Notes under the pieces: generated by a model
Seen by the model: the letters and a program-made list of their open reading frames with translations, nothing else
Database searches by the model: none
Told to the model about the DNA's origin: nothing
Position numbers and translations under genes: made by a program
Part shown: piece after piece, positions 7,977-19,146 of the stretch
Layout: every line of letters begins with the position of its first letter
How positions within the stretch are numbered: the stretch's first letter is position 1
NCBI RefSeq assembly: GCF_011074955.1
Contig: NZ_WUQJ01000005.1
Coordinates: 62,001 to 126,000, forward strand
Source: Marinobacter caseinilyticus
Lineage (GTDB): Bacteria > Pseudomonadota > Gammaproteobacteria > Pseudomonadales > Oleiphilaceae
Reading direction: 5' to 3'
DNA: 64,000 nt

Positions 7977-9077
7977 TCAGGCGGCGTTTTCCTTCCGCCA
8001 CGCCAGTTCATTGCGGATGGTGGCCTTCGGCTGAAGCATCGCAAAGTGGATGTCGGCGATTTCCTTACCATCCTTTAATCGCTGCACAAAGTCAGGATTG
8101 GCCAGCGCCTTTTTGCCCACTGCCAGCAGGGCATCCGGGTAGTCGCCGGCCGCATCGTGGAAGTTGGTCTCATCGATGCCGCCGTTCACGATCAGGTCCA
8201 GGCCTTCCACGCCCGCGACCACATCCGCGAGGGCGAGATCCCCGTCAATGAACGGTGTGCGACGAACGTCCCCATCCGTGGTGTGGATGAAATCCACGCC
8301 GGCATCACGAACGGATTCAACGATGCGCTGAAACCCGGACTGCCCTTCTGGGAATTGATAATCGGGATCCGTCACGGTCACCTGAGAGAGCCGGATACCG
8401 ACCGCAAAGTCAGGACCGACGGCCCTACGAACCGCTTTGACGACCTCGACGACCAGGCGCAAACGATTGTCCAGACTGCCCCCGTAATTATCATCTCGCT
8501 GGTTGAAATGGGTGCTGAGGAACTGGTGCAGCAGGTAGCCATTGGCGCCGTGTAACTCGATGCCATCAAAACCCGCGGCTTTGGCATTGGCGGCCGACTG
8601 CGAAAAGCCGTCAATGGCAACCTGAATGTCCGACGCGGTCATCGCTTCGGGGGTTTGCCATTCTTTCTGGTCACCGTAAAACCCCAGAGGTGCACCTACC
8701 GGCACCACCGCGCTCGGAGCCAACGGCTGATCGGTGAAGCGATTGGCCTGGAACTGGGCACCGGCGTGCATCAGTTGTACAAATATTTTGCTGCCTGCTT
8801 CGTGCACGCGATTCACGATGGTTTGCCAGCCAGCGACCTGGCTGTCACTGATCATCCCCGGCTGATTGGCATAGCCTTGGCTGGCCTTATCATCGGTGTA
8901 GGTACCTTCGGTGATAATCAGGCCGAAGCCACCTTTTGCGTAGGCTTCGTAATGGTCCGCCATCAAATCGTTCGGATCGCCGTTGACCTCCGCACTGATG
9001 CGAGTCATCGGCGCCAAGGCAAACCGGTTTGGCAGGGTTTGAGAAGCGAATTTGTTTGCTAGCATCACATTACTCAT
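7977..9077 (-). CDS. Old Yellow Enzyme family NADH:flavin oxidoreductase
   Basis: A 366-residue FMN-dependent ene-reductase (OYE family), which uses NAD(P)H to reduce activated C=C bonds or nitro and quinone compounds in the cytosol. Seen in the TIM barrel: LPNRFALAPMTR near the start, GLIITEGTYTDD, GFDGIELHGANGYLLHQFLS with the substrate-binding His/Asn region, NQRDDNYGGSLDNRLRLVVE, and the C-terminal phosphate site (VNGGID; DALLAVGKKALANPDF). The start at 9077 follows GAGGTG; the ATG at 9086 is poorer. It stands alone with long gaps on both sides, so no pathway can be inferred. Confidence 0.93.
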   Translation of the reverse strand: MSNVMLANKFASQTLPNRFALAPMTRISAEVNGDPNDLMADHYEAYAKGGFGLIITEGTYTDDKASQGYANQPGMISDSQVAGWQTIVNRVHEAGSKIFVQLMHAGAQFQANRFTDQPLAPSAVVPVGAPLGFYGDQKEWQTPEAMTASDIQVAIDGFSQSAANAKAAGFDGIELHGANGYLLHQFLSTHFNQRDDNYGGSLDNRLRLVVEVVKAVRRAVGPDFAVGIRLSQVTVTDPDYQFPEGQSGFQRIVESVRDAGVDFIHTTDGDVRRTPFIDGDLALADVVAGVEGLDLIVNGGIDETNFHDAAGDYPDALLAVGKKALANPDFVQRLKDGKEIADIHFAMLQPKATIRNELAWRKENAA

Positions 9078-9529
9078 CGGGAACACCTCATCTCTGACTT
9101 GTCTTTATCTTGACCGCATTGTCAGGGTGTGCCGGAGCGCTTGAAAGCGGAGAATATCGAAGAAACCAATCAGAATATTTGAACCATGCCCAAAGCGGGT
9201 GCCGGTTCACACGGACATTTCCCGGCCACACCCTCCCCCCGCAGCAGGCAGGCGTTTCGGTGATGGCCCGGCTGGACCACCTGACAGCTACGTCCTGAGC
9301 TTCCGTCGCATGCCCCGACGTCCTCGGTGGGGTGGGCGTAGTATTGATGGGACGGTAGTACTCCTAAAGACGGTGTAAGTAGCAGGAGTCCTTGACCATA
9401 AAAGCGCTTGAACTGCGAAGGTTCTGTGGGGCACCCAAGAGGAGATTTTCAGGAACCCTCAGCGCCAGGTTTGCTCCAACACCAAGGTGGCCATCGGGCT
9501 AACAACAAAGACGTACTCGGAGTACGACC
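9078..9529. other. Intergenic region, no gene seen
   Basis: About 450 bases between the divergent OYE and TRAP binding-protein genes. Short open frames here have no ribosome sites or recognisable motifs. Promoters for both neighbours should lie within it. Confidence 0.6.
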
Positions 9530-10529
9530 ATGGTTCAGCGTGTTGTGAAAGTCCTGGTTTGTACTGGCATTGTTTTCCCCCTTACCCTATGGGCCGCCCC
9601 CCAGCCGTTAATCTCTTCCCATGTTGTCCGCGATGACACGGCCAAAGGCAAAATGGCCACCATGTTCAAATCGGTGGTTGAAGAAAAACTGGGCGACAAA
9701 TACGAAATCATCATTCATTCGAATTCCTCTCTCATGAACGATGAGGAAGTGGTCGACGCCGTCGCCGGGGGAACCATCCCTTTTGCGGCACCGGCGCTCT
9801 CGAAATTCGACCGCTACACGCAGCAACTGAAAGTATTCGATCTGCCCTTCCTGTTCCCCGACATCGACGCGGCGAACTGCTTTCAGAAGAGCCCAACCGG
9901 GCAAACCCTGCTCACCCGTATGGAATCATCCGGTGTTTTAGGGCTCGGCTATCTGCACAACGGGCTGAAGCAGTTAACTGCGACGCGGCCCTTCAGCAAG
10001 CCGAGCGAATTGTCCGGTCTGCGATTTCGGATCATCTATTCCGATGTCCTGAAGAAGCAATTCGAAATTATCGATGTTGAGCCAGTGCCAATGGCCTTCT
10101 CGGATGTCTACCAGGCGCTGGCTGACAATCGAATCCAGGGACAGGAAAAACACTTGGTCGAACACCTTTTCCAAAGTTTTTTATGAACACCAGCCCTACA
10201 TGACGGCATCCAAACACGGTGTTCTGGATTACATGTTCATCACCAACACGACGTTCTGGAACGGTTTGACTCAGGACGAGCAACGGTTGTTCCGCTACGC
10301 CATGAATATGGCCTTGCGGTATGGCAACGCCGTGGCCAAGGGCCTTAACGACCAGAGTGAACTGAAACCCATGAAACGTGTCACTGTGCTCGAACCGACA
10401 CGGCAACAGCTGGCCGTCTGGCAGTCCGCAATGAAGCCGCTGTGGCAGGAATACGAGCCGGTCATTGGCGCCGACATACTGAAGGCAGCACAACAGGCAG
10501 AAGAGGTAACGGCAGCAAGCGCGAACTGA
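9530..10529 (+). pseudogene. TRAP transporter solute-binding protein (DctP type), frameshifted
   Basis: Two overlapping frames join into one 332-residue DctP-family protein if a single base is removed from the A-run at 10146-10150. The first part has a signal peptide (VVKVLVCTGIVFPLTLWAA), ISSHVVRDDTAKGKMATMFK, FAAPALSKFDRYTQQLKVF and SGLRFRIIYSDVLKKQFEII; after the shift comes TWSNTFSKVFYEHQPYMTAS, typical of the family. The protein would bind a carboxylate in the periplasm for a TRAP importer. No DctQ or DctM membrane gene lies nearby, so it is an orphan binding protein. The lesion is in a homopolymer and may be a read error. Confidence 0.85.
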
Positions 10530-11007
10530 TCAACCCTGATTGTTGTCAAGACCGCCTGACCGATTGTCAGGGCATTGGAAAGAAGCCAGCAACGGATTGC
10601 TGGCTTCTCTGCTTCAGGGCTGAAGGATCTGTCGGTCTGGACCGTTCGGAAACCCCTGTGTCAGTGCACGGGTTCCAACCGTAAACGACCCACAAAACGC
10701 GGTGTCAGCCACTGGCAATTAACGGCCTGTCCCGACCTGCCCCGTCACCTCACCCGCACAGCCATGAACTGACGGTAGAGCCCACTCCCGACAAGCACAT
10801 TGAACGGAAAGGTTACGCCGGAAAATACCAGCCTTGTCAGCCCGATGTCGGCTGCTGGAATCGCGCAACGTATTGCCACCGACGCTGCGGTGCAGGACAC
10901 GCTGTCAGTGATTACCGCCAGCACAACGATGGTCCCGGCGCACGGTCAGTTCGCTTTGGCCAGGTAAGGCCGCGTAGGTTGATGCAGCGACGGCAACCCA
11001 TCGCCCC
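10530..11007. other. Intergenic region with one hairpin
   Basis: About 480 bases between the TRAP gene and the chemoreceptor stop, convergent in direction. Apart from the hairpin at 10581-10608 I find no gene, motif or repeat. Confidence 0.55.
10581..10608 (+). terminator. Hairpin after the TRAP gene
   Basis: A perfect 12-base stem (AGAAGCCAGCAA with its complement) around a four-base CGGA loop. It lies about 50 bases after the TRAP stop. There is no clean T-run, so it may be a weak terminator or an mRNA-stabilising stem. Confidence 0.65.
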
Positions 11008-13008
11008 TTACCGGACCTTGAAGCGACGAATCAGGGTATTCAAATCTTCCGCCATGTTGGCCAGAGACTTACTGGACTGGTTAACCTTTCCGATGTCCGC
11101 TGCCAGCTTATCGATGGCGCCACTGCTCTCCTCGACGTTCTGGGTCATTTCGGAGGCCGTGGCTCGCTGTTGCTCCGTTGCACTCGCAATTTGCGTCGTC
11201 ATCTCAACGATTCTATTGACCGCCGACAGTATGTCCGACAGGGCAGAACCGGATTTACTGGCTTCCTCAGAGGCCTCACCCGCCAACTGTTTGGCTTTGC
11301 TCATGTCAACCACGGCACCGGCGGCGCCAGTCTGCAGATTTGAAACAATCCGCTCGATGTCGACCGTCGAATCCTGGACCCGTTTGGCCAGACCGCGAAC
11401 CTCATCGGCAACAACCGCGAAACCGCGCCCGGCTTCGCCGGCACGGGCCGCCTCAATGGCAGCGTTCAGGGCCAGCAGGTTGGTTTGCCCTGCGATGTTC
11501 TGAATGACCTCCAGGACGCTGCCGATCTCGCCGGATTCCTTTTCCAGTTGCTGGATACGCTGTGAACCTTCCTCAACCTGTTTGGCCAGATTGGCGACGG
11601 CCTTGATCGCAGTGGCAACCGTTTCCTGCCCCAGGTCCGCCAGCGACGCCGCCTGACGCGCCGACTCATCCGTATCGGTGGTATTGGACGCGATTTCCTC
11701 TGAGGTGGAGACCATCTCCTGCATCGCAGCCGATACTTGGGTGATCTGGTCTCGCTGGTGCTCGGAGTTGTCGGTGGTTCGCTCGGTGATACCGGACAGG
11801 GATTCAGATTCCGTGGTGAGCTGCCGTGACGAGGTGACAATTCGGGTAATGGTGTCTTCCAGGGTTTCCAGGAACGCATTCACAGCGCCAATGAAGTCAC
11901 CGATCTCGTCCGGGCGGCCACCGGTCAGGCGGGTCGTGACATCGCCGTTATGTTCACTGATCTCCTTGAGGTAATCGAGTATCTCCCCCCTCGCGCGCTT
12001 GACACTTGAGCCCATCAACCGACTCATCAAAAGTGCAGCAATGAGGCCAAGCACCACCGAAATAGCAAAAGCGGTCAGGGTGAACTTCAGTGCAAGCGCC
12101 GTTTCCATCTCAGCTTCGTCTGCTATGTCCTCAAGTGCTCCGAAAACACTGGTCTCCAGATCGCGGGCCATCTTGGCGATGTCGGGCCCCAGCACATCCA
12201 GCTTTTGAGTTTTCACGGTAAGAACCGTGTGCTGATAGGTCAGCAATTCCTTGACCGACAGCCGGTACTTTTCGAGATTTTCCAAAGCAGTACCGAGATA
12301 AACCTTAATGAATTGGGGGCCGTTATCCGCATCGATCAGGCCCAGATCATCGGCCAGATCCTCAATGGCATATTCCAGGGTTTTCTTTGACGATTCTTCG
12401 CCATCGGCAAAATAACGCTGCGCCGCCAGTCTCATCATCAGGGCATCGTGCAGCAGCTGTTCCAGTACGGTTCTTAGTTCGCTTTCAGGGCTTCGGTTGG
12501 CGATGCCATTGAGCGCCATTCTCAGCGCCTCTGAGGCGCTGGGGCCATAGATATCCAATTCATTCCTGATAATCGACAGTACCCGTTTTTTAGCCGGTAC
12601 GAGTTCGTTTTTGAACGCATCCACATATTGGACAGTCGCTTGTTCGATGTCATCGACAAGGCGGGCACGCTCGGGATTCTGGATATTTTCCTGAGCGTTC
12701 TCAATGTTCCTGGAGAACTCCTCTTCCAGTTCCTGAAAGGTGGTCAATAATTCCTCATTGCCGGTGGAGTAATAATCGAAAACCCGCAATCGCATCCGGT
12801 AAAGGTTGATAAGCGCATCGGTGGCCACCGCCGTGTCAGGCGCAAGATCCCGTGCGACGGTATTCATGCGTTCATCCAGCAACTGGAATTCCCTGACACT
12901 ATAGAAAGTGACAAATGCAAAAAGCAGCAGAATAAAGATGGGGGCGGCGAGAAGCTTTCCCGGCACCCCGAATTTACGTTCCACAGTGTCAAACACAGAA
13001 GCGGTCAC
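11008..13008 (-). CDS. Methyl-accepting chemotaxis protein with HBM-like sensor
   Basis: A 666-residue chemoreceptor. Transmembrane helix 1 at about residues 17-38 ([17 protein letters not shown]) is followed by a long all-helical periplasmic part of about 250 residues, the size of a helical bimodular (HBM) domain, then helix 2 at about 308-330, HAMP ([20 protein letters not shown]) and the cytoplasmic coiled coil with the conserved tip [20 protein letters not shown]. It would pass ligand binding to CheA/CheW at the inner membrane. HBM receptors often sense organic acids, but the ligand here is unknown. The start is GTG 13008 with AAGGAAG upstream. No che genes adjoin it. Confidence 0.92.
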   Translation of the reverse strand: MTASVFDTVERKFGVPGKLLAAPIFILLLFAFVTFYSVREFQLLDERMNTVARDLAPDTAVATDALINLYRMRLRVFDYYSTGNEELLTTFQELEEEFSRNIENAQENIQNPERARLVDDIEQATVQYVDAFKNELVPAKKRVLSIIRNELDIYGPSASEALRMALNGIANRSPESELRTVLEQLLHDALMMRLAAQRYFADGEESSKKTLEYAIEDLADDLGLIDADNGPQFIKVYLGTALENLEKYRLSVKELLTYQHTVLTVKTQKLDVLGPDIAKMARDLETSVFGALEDIADEAEMETALALKFTLTAFAISVVLGLIAALLMSRLMGSSVKRARGEILDYLKEISEHNGDVTTRLTGGRPDEIGDFIGAVNAFLETLEDTITRIVTSSRQLTTESESLSGITERTTDNSEHQRDQITQVSAAMQEMVSTSEEIASNTTDTDESARQAASLADLGQETVATAIKAVANLAKQVEEGSQRIQQLEKESGEIGSVLEVIQNIAGQTNLLALNAAIEAARAGEAGRGFAVVADEVRGLAKRVQDSTVDIERIVSNLQTGAAGAVVDMSKAKQLAGEASEEASKSGSALSDILSAVNRIVEMTTQIASATEQQRATASEMTQNVEESSGAIDKLAADIGKVNQSSKSLANMAEDLNTLIRRFKVR

Positions 13009-13588
13009 AGGTCTTCCTTTTGTAAAGTGTCTCAGACTTTGATTATCGACCGTTGCGCAAATAACTGGAGCTGAAAAGCAAGAAATGTTCGAGGGTATTG
13101 GGCCTTGAGCCTGCCCGGTTCGGATCGATAGCGACTAGGCCAGGTTATTCACCACCTCCGCTCATACCCGGCGATGGTCGCGGACATCCGCACGACGTTC
13201 CCCGCCCCTTCGTTGAGCCACTTTCTCCATTTCAGGCGACTACATAGATACTGTCTTGTCTGCCCCTGTTTCCGAATTCGCAGCATCCCCCGCTGCTCAC
13301 TTCCAAAGTCGAATCGAGGCCGGGCAATGGGGTCTGGCTGACGGGGCACGAGGCACTGAAATTAGCTCTTTTGGCTAATGTACCGATCACACACATTAAC
13401 CAATACTAAATTCTGTATACCAACCTCGAATGCCTGTGGGCGTTCATTGTGGACACCCCCACAGCCAGGCAGTGAACTTGGCCGCCAGTAGCCCCACCGC
13501 CTGTGAGAGCCGGCCAGAATATTGCTACCGGACGGGGCTCCAGCGGTGCTCAAAAAAGTACCGTTACCACACACTATCGGAGAAGGTT
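13009..13588. other. Intergenic region, no convincing gene
   Basis: 580 bases between divergent chemoreceptor and ricin-fold genes. A 66-codon minus-strand frame at 13149-13349 has no ribosome site or known motif. AT-rich stretches at about 13360-13420 probably carry the promoter of the downstream gene. Confidence 0.55.
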
Positions 13589-14182
13589 ATGAGCATCAGA
13601 AGCGCGCTGTCGGTTCTCGCCGCCCTTGCAATGACATTACTCGCCGGACAGGCGCTTAGCCAAACCGGCGTCGAGCAGCTTAGTGAAGTGACCAAAAATG
13701 AAACCTGTACAACGTGTACAGGCGATGCCAGCGCGCTCTATAACGCCCTGAATCCGGAATCCGAGAGGTTTTATTACTTCTACAACGCGTTTCTGGGAGA
13801 AGGCAAAGTGCTCACGCTGGATGGCAACAATCGCCTGATGATGGCGGCCAAGAATTCCAACCACACCAACACGCGCCAGCAGTGGAAAATAGTGATAGCG
13901 AACGATGGCTACGTTCATCTCTGGAACAAGGCGCTGGGGGATACCCTCAGAGTCGACAGTGACACGGCCAAACCTCATATGGCCGGCAGTGGGGGCTACA
14001 GCGGTCAGTTCTGGTACATGGAGGACGCACACAGCGGCTGGAGCCGAATATCGAATTCGTATCAGGGGCGGAACAAAGTACTCGATACCTACAACGCCGC
14101 GGGCAACTATGTCTTCCTGGAAGCCAAAGCCAAAAACACATCCGGGACCTTCTGGAAATTCAGCCTGGTCCCGAGCCAGTAA
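13589..14182 (+). CDS. Secreted protein with ricin-type beta-trefoil-like domain
   Basis: A 197-residue exported protein. A clear signal peptide (SALSVLAALAMTLLAGQALS) is followed by a CTTCTG motif that could form a disulphide, then a beta-trefoil with repeated QxW-type units: RQQWKIVIANDGYVHLWNKA, SGQFWYMEDAHSGWSRISNS and SGTFWKFSLVPSQ. Ricin-type domains bind sugars, so an extracellular carbohydrate-binding role is likely, though no enzyme domain is attached. The start at ATG 13589 follows AGAAGG. A strong hairpin follows the stop by about 50 bases, so it is a one-gene unit. Confidence 0.8.
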   Translation: MSIRSALSVLAALAMTLLAGQALSQTGVEQLSEVTKNETCTTCTGDASALYNALNPESERFYYFYNAFLGEGKVLTLDGNNRLMMAAKNSNHTNTRQQWKIVIANDGYVHLWNKALGDTLRVDSDTAKPHMAGSGGYSGQFWYMEDAHSGWSRISNSYQGRNKVLDTYNAAGNYVFLEAKAKNTSGTFWKFSLVPSQ

Positions 14183-14229
14183 ACTGGCGTCGGGTTCAGC
14201 GGAGTTTCACCCCGTAGGCATTATGATTC

Positions 14230-14265
14230 AATAACAACAGGCAGCGTCGGCTGCCTGTTGTTATT
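14230..14265. terminator. Strong terminator after the ricin-fold gene
   Basis: A perfect 16-base stem (14230-14245 with 14250-14265) around the loop GTCG; the stem contains AACAACAGGCAGC and ends in TTGTTATT, so it can work in both directions. It sits between the ricin-fold gene and the glycosyltransferase. Confidence 0.85.
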
Positions 14266-14406
14266 ATGAACTCTCCGGAGGGATCCCGCGCGAAGGCCAG
14301 ATTAAGATCAATCTGACCCCTGCAATTGCCACCCTTTGGTTATGGTTTAACGACTAAACTAATTGACAGGACGTTCCACAAATTCAGCCTCAAGGAGGAT
14401 GATCCG

Positions 14407-15998
14407 ATGGTTGGAATCTCCAGATCTCATTGGGTCGCAGCCGGACTTCTGGTAACTGCCAGTATTACTAGCCTATGGCTACGCACACCCTTCCCGGACG
14501 ATGAGACACGCTATCTTTCTTGGCTTGGGAAATGTGGCTGCGGGGTGATTTTATTCTCCCTACCCTCAACGGAGAACCTTACTCTCACAAACCGCCCATG
14601 CTTTTCTGGCTCATCCACGCCGGCTGGGCCACGTTCGGTGTCAAGGACTATACGCCCCGCCTGATAGCCCTTGGCAGTGCCCTGTTTTCCCTTCCCCTGA
14701 TTGCCTACATCGCCCACTGCCTCCGGCCAAACCATCCCCGGGCTAAAGACTTTGCACCGCTGATCCTGGCGAGTTTCCTGTGCTGGCTGGCGTACAGCAC
14801 GACCGTCATGTTCGACCTCCTGCTGGGGCTCTTTACGCTGGCGGCCATCGCCGCAGGCCTCAGGGCAACCCTTGCGCCCCGTCTCGGCTGGTTTGTGGTG
14901 TGTGGTGCGATGCTTGGCGCGGGGATGTTGACCAAGGGTCCGGTTATCCTGCTGAATTTGCTGCCGGTGCTGATCCTCATGCCGTGGTGGCGCTTTTCGG
15001 CGCATCGAATCCCGCTGCTTTACTGGTACGGCGGCCTGGCCCTGGCCATCATAATCAGTGCAGCCTTAATGCTGGCCTGGGTCTATCCGGCGGTCGAGCG
15101 CGGCGGTCCGGCCATTGAACATGCGTTGATCTGGAAGCAGACCGCCAGTCGCATGGCGCATTCCTTTGCCCACCCCCACCCCTGGTATTGGTATCTGTTG
15201 CTACTGCCTGCGTTATTTTTCCCCTGGGGCGTGCTGGCGTGGAAGAAAGTCTGGCGGGGACGCCCGTGGAAAGACCAGGGAGAACGGTTTTGCATGGCCT
15301 GGTTTGGTGTTTCCCTGACAGCATTTTCAATGATCAGCGGCAAACAGTTTCACTACCTGATACCGGTAATGCCCGCTGTTGCCCTGTGGCTGGTCAGGCG
15401 ATACGCAGCGCGACCCATCGGCCGGCGAAGCCTTCTTGTCGTGGGCACTGTTTTGATTCTGTTTGGCCTGATGCTGCTTTTTTCGCCTGAGTGGTGCGAA
15501 CTCAGCGTGAGTGGCAAAGCGTGCAAAGTAACCCCACGTCTGGGCGCGGCCCTGCCCCTATTGCTGGGATTTTTCCTGTTACGGGCAAGTCAGGCCGGAC
15601 GGGAGAGGATGGCGTGGCTGGCGGCAGTGCCCACAGCACTTTTGCTGGTCCTACTGACAAATTTCGCGGTCTTCTCCCCGCAACAGAACGTTCAACCCAT
15701 CGCGAACAGGGTCAAGCAGCTCCAGGACGAGGGGGCCACCGTCGTCAATGTGGCCAAGTACCATGACCAGTATCAGTTTGCCGGGCGGCTGGAAAAACCA
15801 TTGGTGGTACGTCGACAGCCTGCACTCGCTCGCTGGGTTCCGAAACATCCGGATGCCTATCTGATCTTTTACGTCGACGATGCCCGGAATCCGCTGACCG
15901 GCATCGCCGACGCGGTTTATCCCTACCGCAGCAAGTTGGCACTGATTGTGCCCGCAAAAGCCTGGCTGGCGCAAAACCGGCACATAGAACCGGGCTGA
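14407..15998 (+). pseudogene. GT39/ArnT-like membrane glycosyltransferase, frameshifted
   Basis: An integral membrane glycosyltransferase (PMT/ArnT type) that would move a sugar from a polyprenyl carrier in the inner membrane. The start at ATG 14407 follows AAGGAGG; helix 1 (SHWVAAGLLVTASITSLWL) is followed by the catalytic-loop signature PFPDDETRY. At about 14517-14521 the frame breaks: the continuation AWEMWLRGDFILPTLNGEPY, then YSHKPPMLFWLIHAGWA, is in the next frame and matches the family exactly. Adding one base (for example a G before TGG) restores about 530 residues with some ten further helices. The rest is intact, so this is a recent lesion or a read error. No lipid A or capsule genes adjoin it. 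Confidence 0.85.
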
Positions 15999-16104
15999 TG
16001 GATAGCCCCCGTAACATGGGTCCCACTCAAGCCTGCTGTTCACTACCGGGCCTGAAATAAAACGGTCCCGGTTTTCCGTCAACAACAGTACCGTCGTACT
16101 CCGT

Positions 16105-17100
16105 TTAACACTTCGGGTGCAAAGAGTGGGCGGGGAACACCGGCACCACCTCCCGGGCCAGCTCATCCACCACCTCGTCTGCCGGTCGCCGGCTGTAGCG
16201 CAGGATGAACCCCACGTGGTTAACGCCAATCTCCTGAAGGCCACCGAGCAATTGTATGAGCCAGTTCCGACCCAATCGGTAGCCGAGGTGGATAGGCTTG
16301 GGCGACGTGTCCGGATCTTCGGCAAGATCAATGTACAGCGACTGCGCCACGGGTTTTTCCAGGTGTGCGCCGGCTTCATGAACCGACTGGCGCCAGTTGG
16401 CCATTACCCGGGCCATCTCCGGCAGGGGTCTTGGATGGGTGAGCCAGAAATCCGCGTGCTCGGCCACCCAGGCGGGGGATTGGCGGGCAGCGCCGGTCAC
16501 CCCTAATGGGAGGCGGCCGTGCACGGGCTTCGGCACCAGGTCCGCCCCGGACAGCTCACCCAGCGACGTGCGAAGAATCGGGTAGGTCTCTCCCAACAGC
16601 GCTTCCAGATAGCGGAACGCCTCCCGGAAATGGTCGCCGCGCTGGTGATGATCGACCCCGAACGCCGGAAATTCGATGGCCCGGTCACCAGAGGCCAGCC
16701 CCATCACCAGGCGCCCGCCGGACAGCGCATCCAGCGATGCCGCCGCTTTGGCCAAATGGATCGGGTGCCGCAGTGGCAGAATCAGCGAGCCCGTGGCCAG
16801 GGCTGCGTGCTTTACATGAGGCAGCATGTACGTCATCCAGACCCAGGGGTCCATGATCTGACCCACATCCCCAAAGTTCGGATCGCGCAGCGGTACGTCC
16901 CGGGTCCAGAGCGCGGCGAATCCCGCCTGATCAGCCCGCGCGGCGAGTGCGGTCTGGTCGTCCAGTACCGGCATGTCACTGGCGTAAGCCGCAATCGGAA
17001 AAAACAGGCCGCAGGTCAGCTTTCGGGGTTCAAACATGCGTCGGAACCCGGCATTGGTGGGCGCTGACAACAGCGAGGGGTGGGATTGAGCGTGGTTCAT
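16105..17100 (-). CDS. LLM-class (luciferase-like) flavin oxidoreductase
   Basis: A 331-residue TIM-barrel oxidoreductase of the bacterial luciferase-like class, which uses F420 or reduced FMN. Signature parts: ADQAGFAALWTRDVPLRDPN, the core ALATGSLILPLRHPIHLAKA, ASLDALSGGRLVMGLASGDR, and the nucleotide-phosphate region GVTGAARQSPAWVAEHADFW. Start ATG 17100 is chosen because AGGAG lies eight bases upstream; the frame extends further to 17151 without a site. Substrate unknown. It is a single gene; the 130-base gap before UspA carries no clear terminator. Confidence 0.88.
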   Translation of the reverse strand: MNHAQSHPSLLSAPTNAGFRRMFEPRKLTCGLFFPIAAYASDMPVLDDQTALAARADQAGFAALWTRDVPLRDPNFGDVGQIMDPWVWMTYMLPHVKHAALATGSLILPLRHPIHLAKAAASLDALSGGRLVMGLASGDRAIEFPAFGVDHHQRGDHFREAFRYLEALLGETYPILRTSLGELSGADLVPKPVHGRLPLGVTGAARQSPAWVAEHADFWLTHPRPLPEMARVMANWRQSVHEAGAHLEKPVAQSLYIDLAEDPDTSPKPIHLGYRLGRNWLIQLLGGLQEIGVNHVGFILRYSRRPADEVVDELAREVVPVFPAHSLHPKC

Positions 17101-17235
17101 GCGGCGACTCCTGGCACGTTTTACCACCAACGTGTCACAACGCCGGGGCATGCACCAGTCAACCCAAGTAGCAGTTGTACCCGACTTTGTGATGCCCGCC
17201 GGTATTCAATCCAGACTCTGGGTGAGCTTTGGCCA

Positions 17236-17676
17236 TTACTCCCCTACGACGGTAACCGGTCCGGCGGCGTGCCTGACGATCTTCTCGCTTACGCTGCCAA
17301 GCGTAAGGCTGCGCACCGCTGAATAGCCCCGCCGGCCCAGCACCAGATGGGTCCCTGGATGAGCGTGCGCGTATTCGAGGATTTCATGCGCCGGATCACC
17401 GTTCAGGAGGATCTCTTCCGCCGGGGAGACGCGCCCACAGAGGGCGTCCTTTGCAGCATCGAACACTTCGCGACCGTACCTTCGCTTTTCAGCCTCGATC
17501 CGACTGGGCTCCACACCGGCAACCATCATGACCGATGACTTCGAATAGGGATAAACAGATAACAGCTTCAGCGGCTTGCCCGTGGCTTCAGCCAAATCGG
17601 CCGCCAGGTCTGCCGCGTCAAGTGATTGATCCGAACCATCACAGGCAACCACAATGCTTGGAGATTCCTTGTCCAT
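17236..17676 (-). CDS. Universal stress protein (UspA family)
   Basis: 146 residues, one Usp domain. It opens with the nucleotide-binding strand VVACDGSDQSLDAADLAADL and ends with the ATP-binding block VLGRRGYSAVRSLTLGSVSE (G-x2-G-x9-G-S) followed by VTVV, so it should bind ATP. The family protects cells in stasis and stress. ATG 17676 follows AAGGAGGTG, an unusually strong site; the open frame runs on to 17892 without one. It stands alone next to the LLM oxidoreductase on the same strand. Confidence 0.92.
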   Translation of the reverse strand: MDKESPSIVVACDGSDQSLDAADLAADLAEATGKPLKLLSVYPYSKSSVMMVAGVEPSRIEAEKRRYGREVFDAAKDALCGRVSPAEEILLNGDPAHEILEYAHAHPGTHLVLGRRGYSAVRSLTLGSVSEKIVRHAAGPVTVVGE

Positions 17677-17931
17677 GAGGACACCTCCTTCCAAAAGCGT
17701 GTATTGCCAATCTACCATTTCTTCTGGCGCGGCAGGGTTGACTTGGGTCAACCCTGCCGCGCACGGAGAGAGATCGCGCCACCCTTGCCCACCCCTATAC
17801 TGGCGTTGTAAACCTACGCTTTCGTGCCGGTTGGCACCGGCACCAGAAGGCGAGGAGGGCCGAATGGATCCCCTTACATCAACCTGACGCATCGCGTGTT
17901 CAACGCCTTTGGTTCGTTTTCGCTTGCCGGG

Positions 17932-19146
17932 TTACACCAGCGCGCCGTTCACGATGGCCCGCAACTCCTGGCGGATCGGGTAAGACGATGAGGGGATCAG
18001 TTGCGTCAGGAAGATCACCACCAGTTCCTCCACCGGATCGATAAAAAAGTTGGTGCTCGCCAGGCCACCCCAACCGAACTCGCCGACCGATCCGTTGGTT
18101 TGGGATTTGGCAACGTCGGTCTTGACCGAAAAGCCCAGGCCAAAGCCACTACCGGCGTAAGGTGTCTCACTGAACGCACCGACGGACAGGCCTGGCAGAT
18201 CCTGATTACCGGGCAGGTGGTTGCTTCGCATGAACGCCAGGGTTTTACGTCCAATAATTCGCCGCCCCCGGAACTCCCCGCCCTGACACAGCGCCTGGGC
18301 AAAGTGGAAATAATCATCAACGGTGGAGACCAGCCCGCCGCCGCCAGATAAAAACGTGCCCTTGCGCCGGTATGGGGATTTGTCCGGATCGTCCTGCAGC
18401 TTGAACCGATCACCGGGCTGGTACTGGTAGCAGGCAGCGAAACGGTCAAGCTGATCATCACTGACCTGGAAACCGGTGTCAGGCATGTCCAGGGGGTCAA
18501 AGATGTGCTCACGCAGATACTCATCAAATGGCTGGTCCGCCAGCAACTGCACCAGATACCCCAACACGTCCGTGCTGACGGAATAATTCCAGGCCGTACC
18601 TGGCGAGAATTCCAGCGGCAGTTCCGCCAGCTGACTGACCAGTGATTCCAGCGTCAGATTGCGGCTGCCATCAAGCTTTAACTCCCGGTAAGCCGCATCG
18701 ACGTTCGTGCGGTTCATGAACCCGTAGGTCAGACCCGACATATGGGTGAACAGGTCGCGAATGGTCATGGTGCTCGTCGCAGGCGTGGTCAGGAAATTGG
18801 GATAGACACCGCTTTTATACACCCGCAGGTTCTTCCAGGCCGGAATGTACTTGTGGACCGGATCATCCAGCAAAAACCGCCCCTGCTCATAAAGCTGCAT
18901 CATGGCGATGGAAGTGATGGGCTTGGTCATGGAGTAGATGCGAAAAACAGTATCCCGACGGACCGGCTTGCCACGCTCGACATCCATCAGCCCCTGGGCT
19001 TTGACATAGGCGATTTCCCCTCGCCGGGCCACCAGCGTCAACGCGCCCGGCAATTTCCCGGGCTCAATGTAGCGCCGGTTAAGGTGGCCTTCGATGTTGA
19101 GCAACTGGTCCGGTGCCAAGCCGGCAAGCTGTTTGAGTTCCGTCAT
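17932..19146 (-). CDS. Serine hydrolase, beta-lactamase class C/esterase fold
   Basis: A 404-residue cytosolic member of the class C beta-lactamase-like family (EstB type). The nucleophile motif S-x-x-K is seen in [15 protein letters not shown], the Tyr motif in [14 protein letters not shown], and the C-terminal glycine-rich block in [17 protein letters not shown]. No signal peptide is present, which favours an esterase or transesterase over a periplasmic beta-lactamase. ATG 19146 follows no strong site but matches family starts ([20 protein letters not shown]). Single gene; substrate unknown. Confidence 0.9.
   Translation of the reverse strand: MTELKQLAGLAPDQLLNIEGHLNRRYIEPGKLPGALTLVARRGEIAYVKAQGLMDVERGKPVRRDTVFRIYSMTKPITSIAMMQLYEQGRFLLDDPVHKYIPAWKNLRVYKSGVYPNFLTTPATSTMTIRDLFTHMSGLTYGFMNRTNVDAAYRELKLDGSRNLTLESLVSQLAELPLEFSPGTAWNYSVSTDVLGYLVQLLADQPFDEYLREHIFDPLDMPDTGFQVSDDQLDRFAACYQYQPGDRFKLQDDPDKSPYRRKGTFLSGGGGLVSTVDDYFHFAQALCQGGEFRGRRIIGRKTLAFMRSNHLPGNQDLPGLSVGAFSETPYAGSGFGLGFSVKTDVAKSQTNGSVGEFGWGGLASTNFFIDPVEELVVIFLTQLIPSSSYPIRQELRAIVNGALV

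Noticed and set aside
13149..13349. A small basic minus-strand protein
   Set aside because: No ribosome site, no motif and biased Arg content typical of a chance frame.
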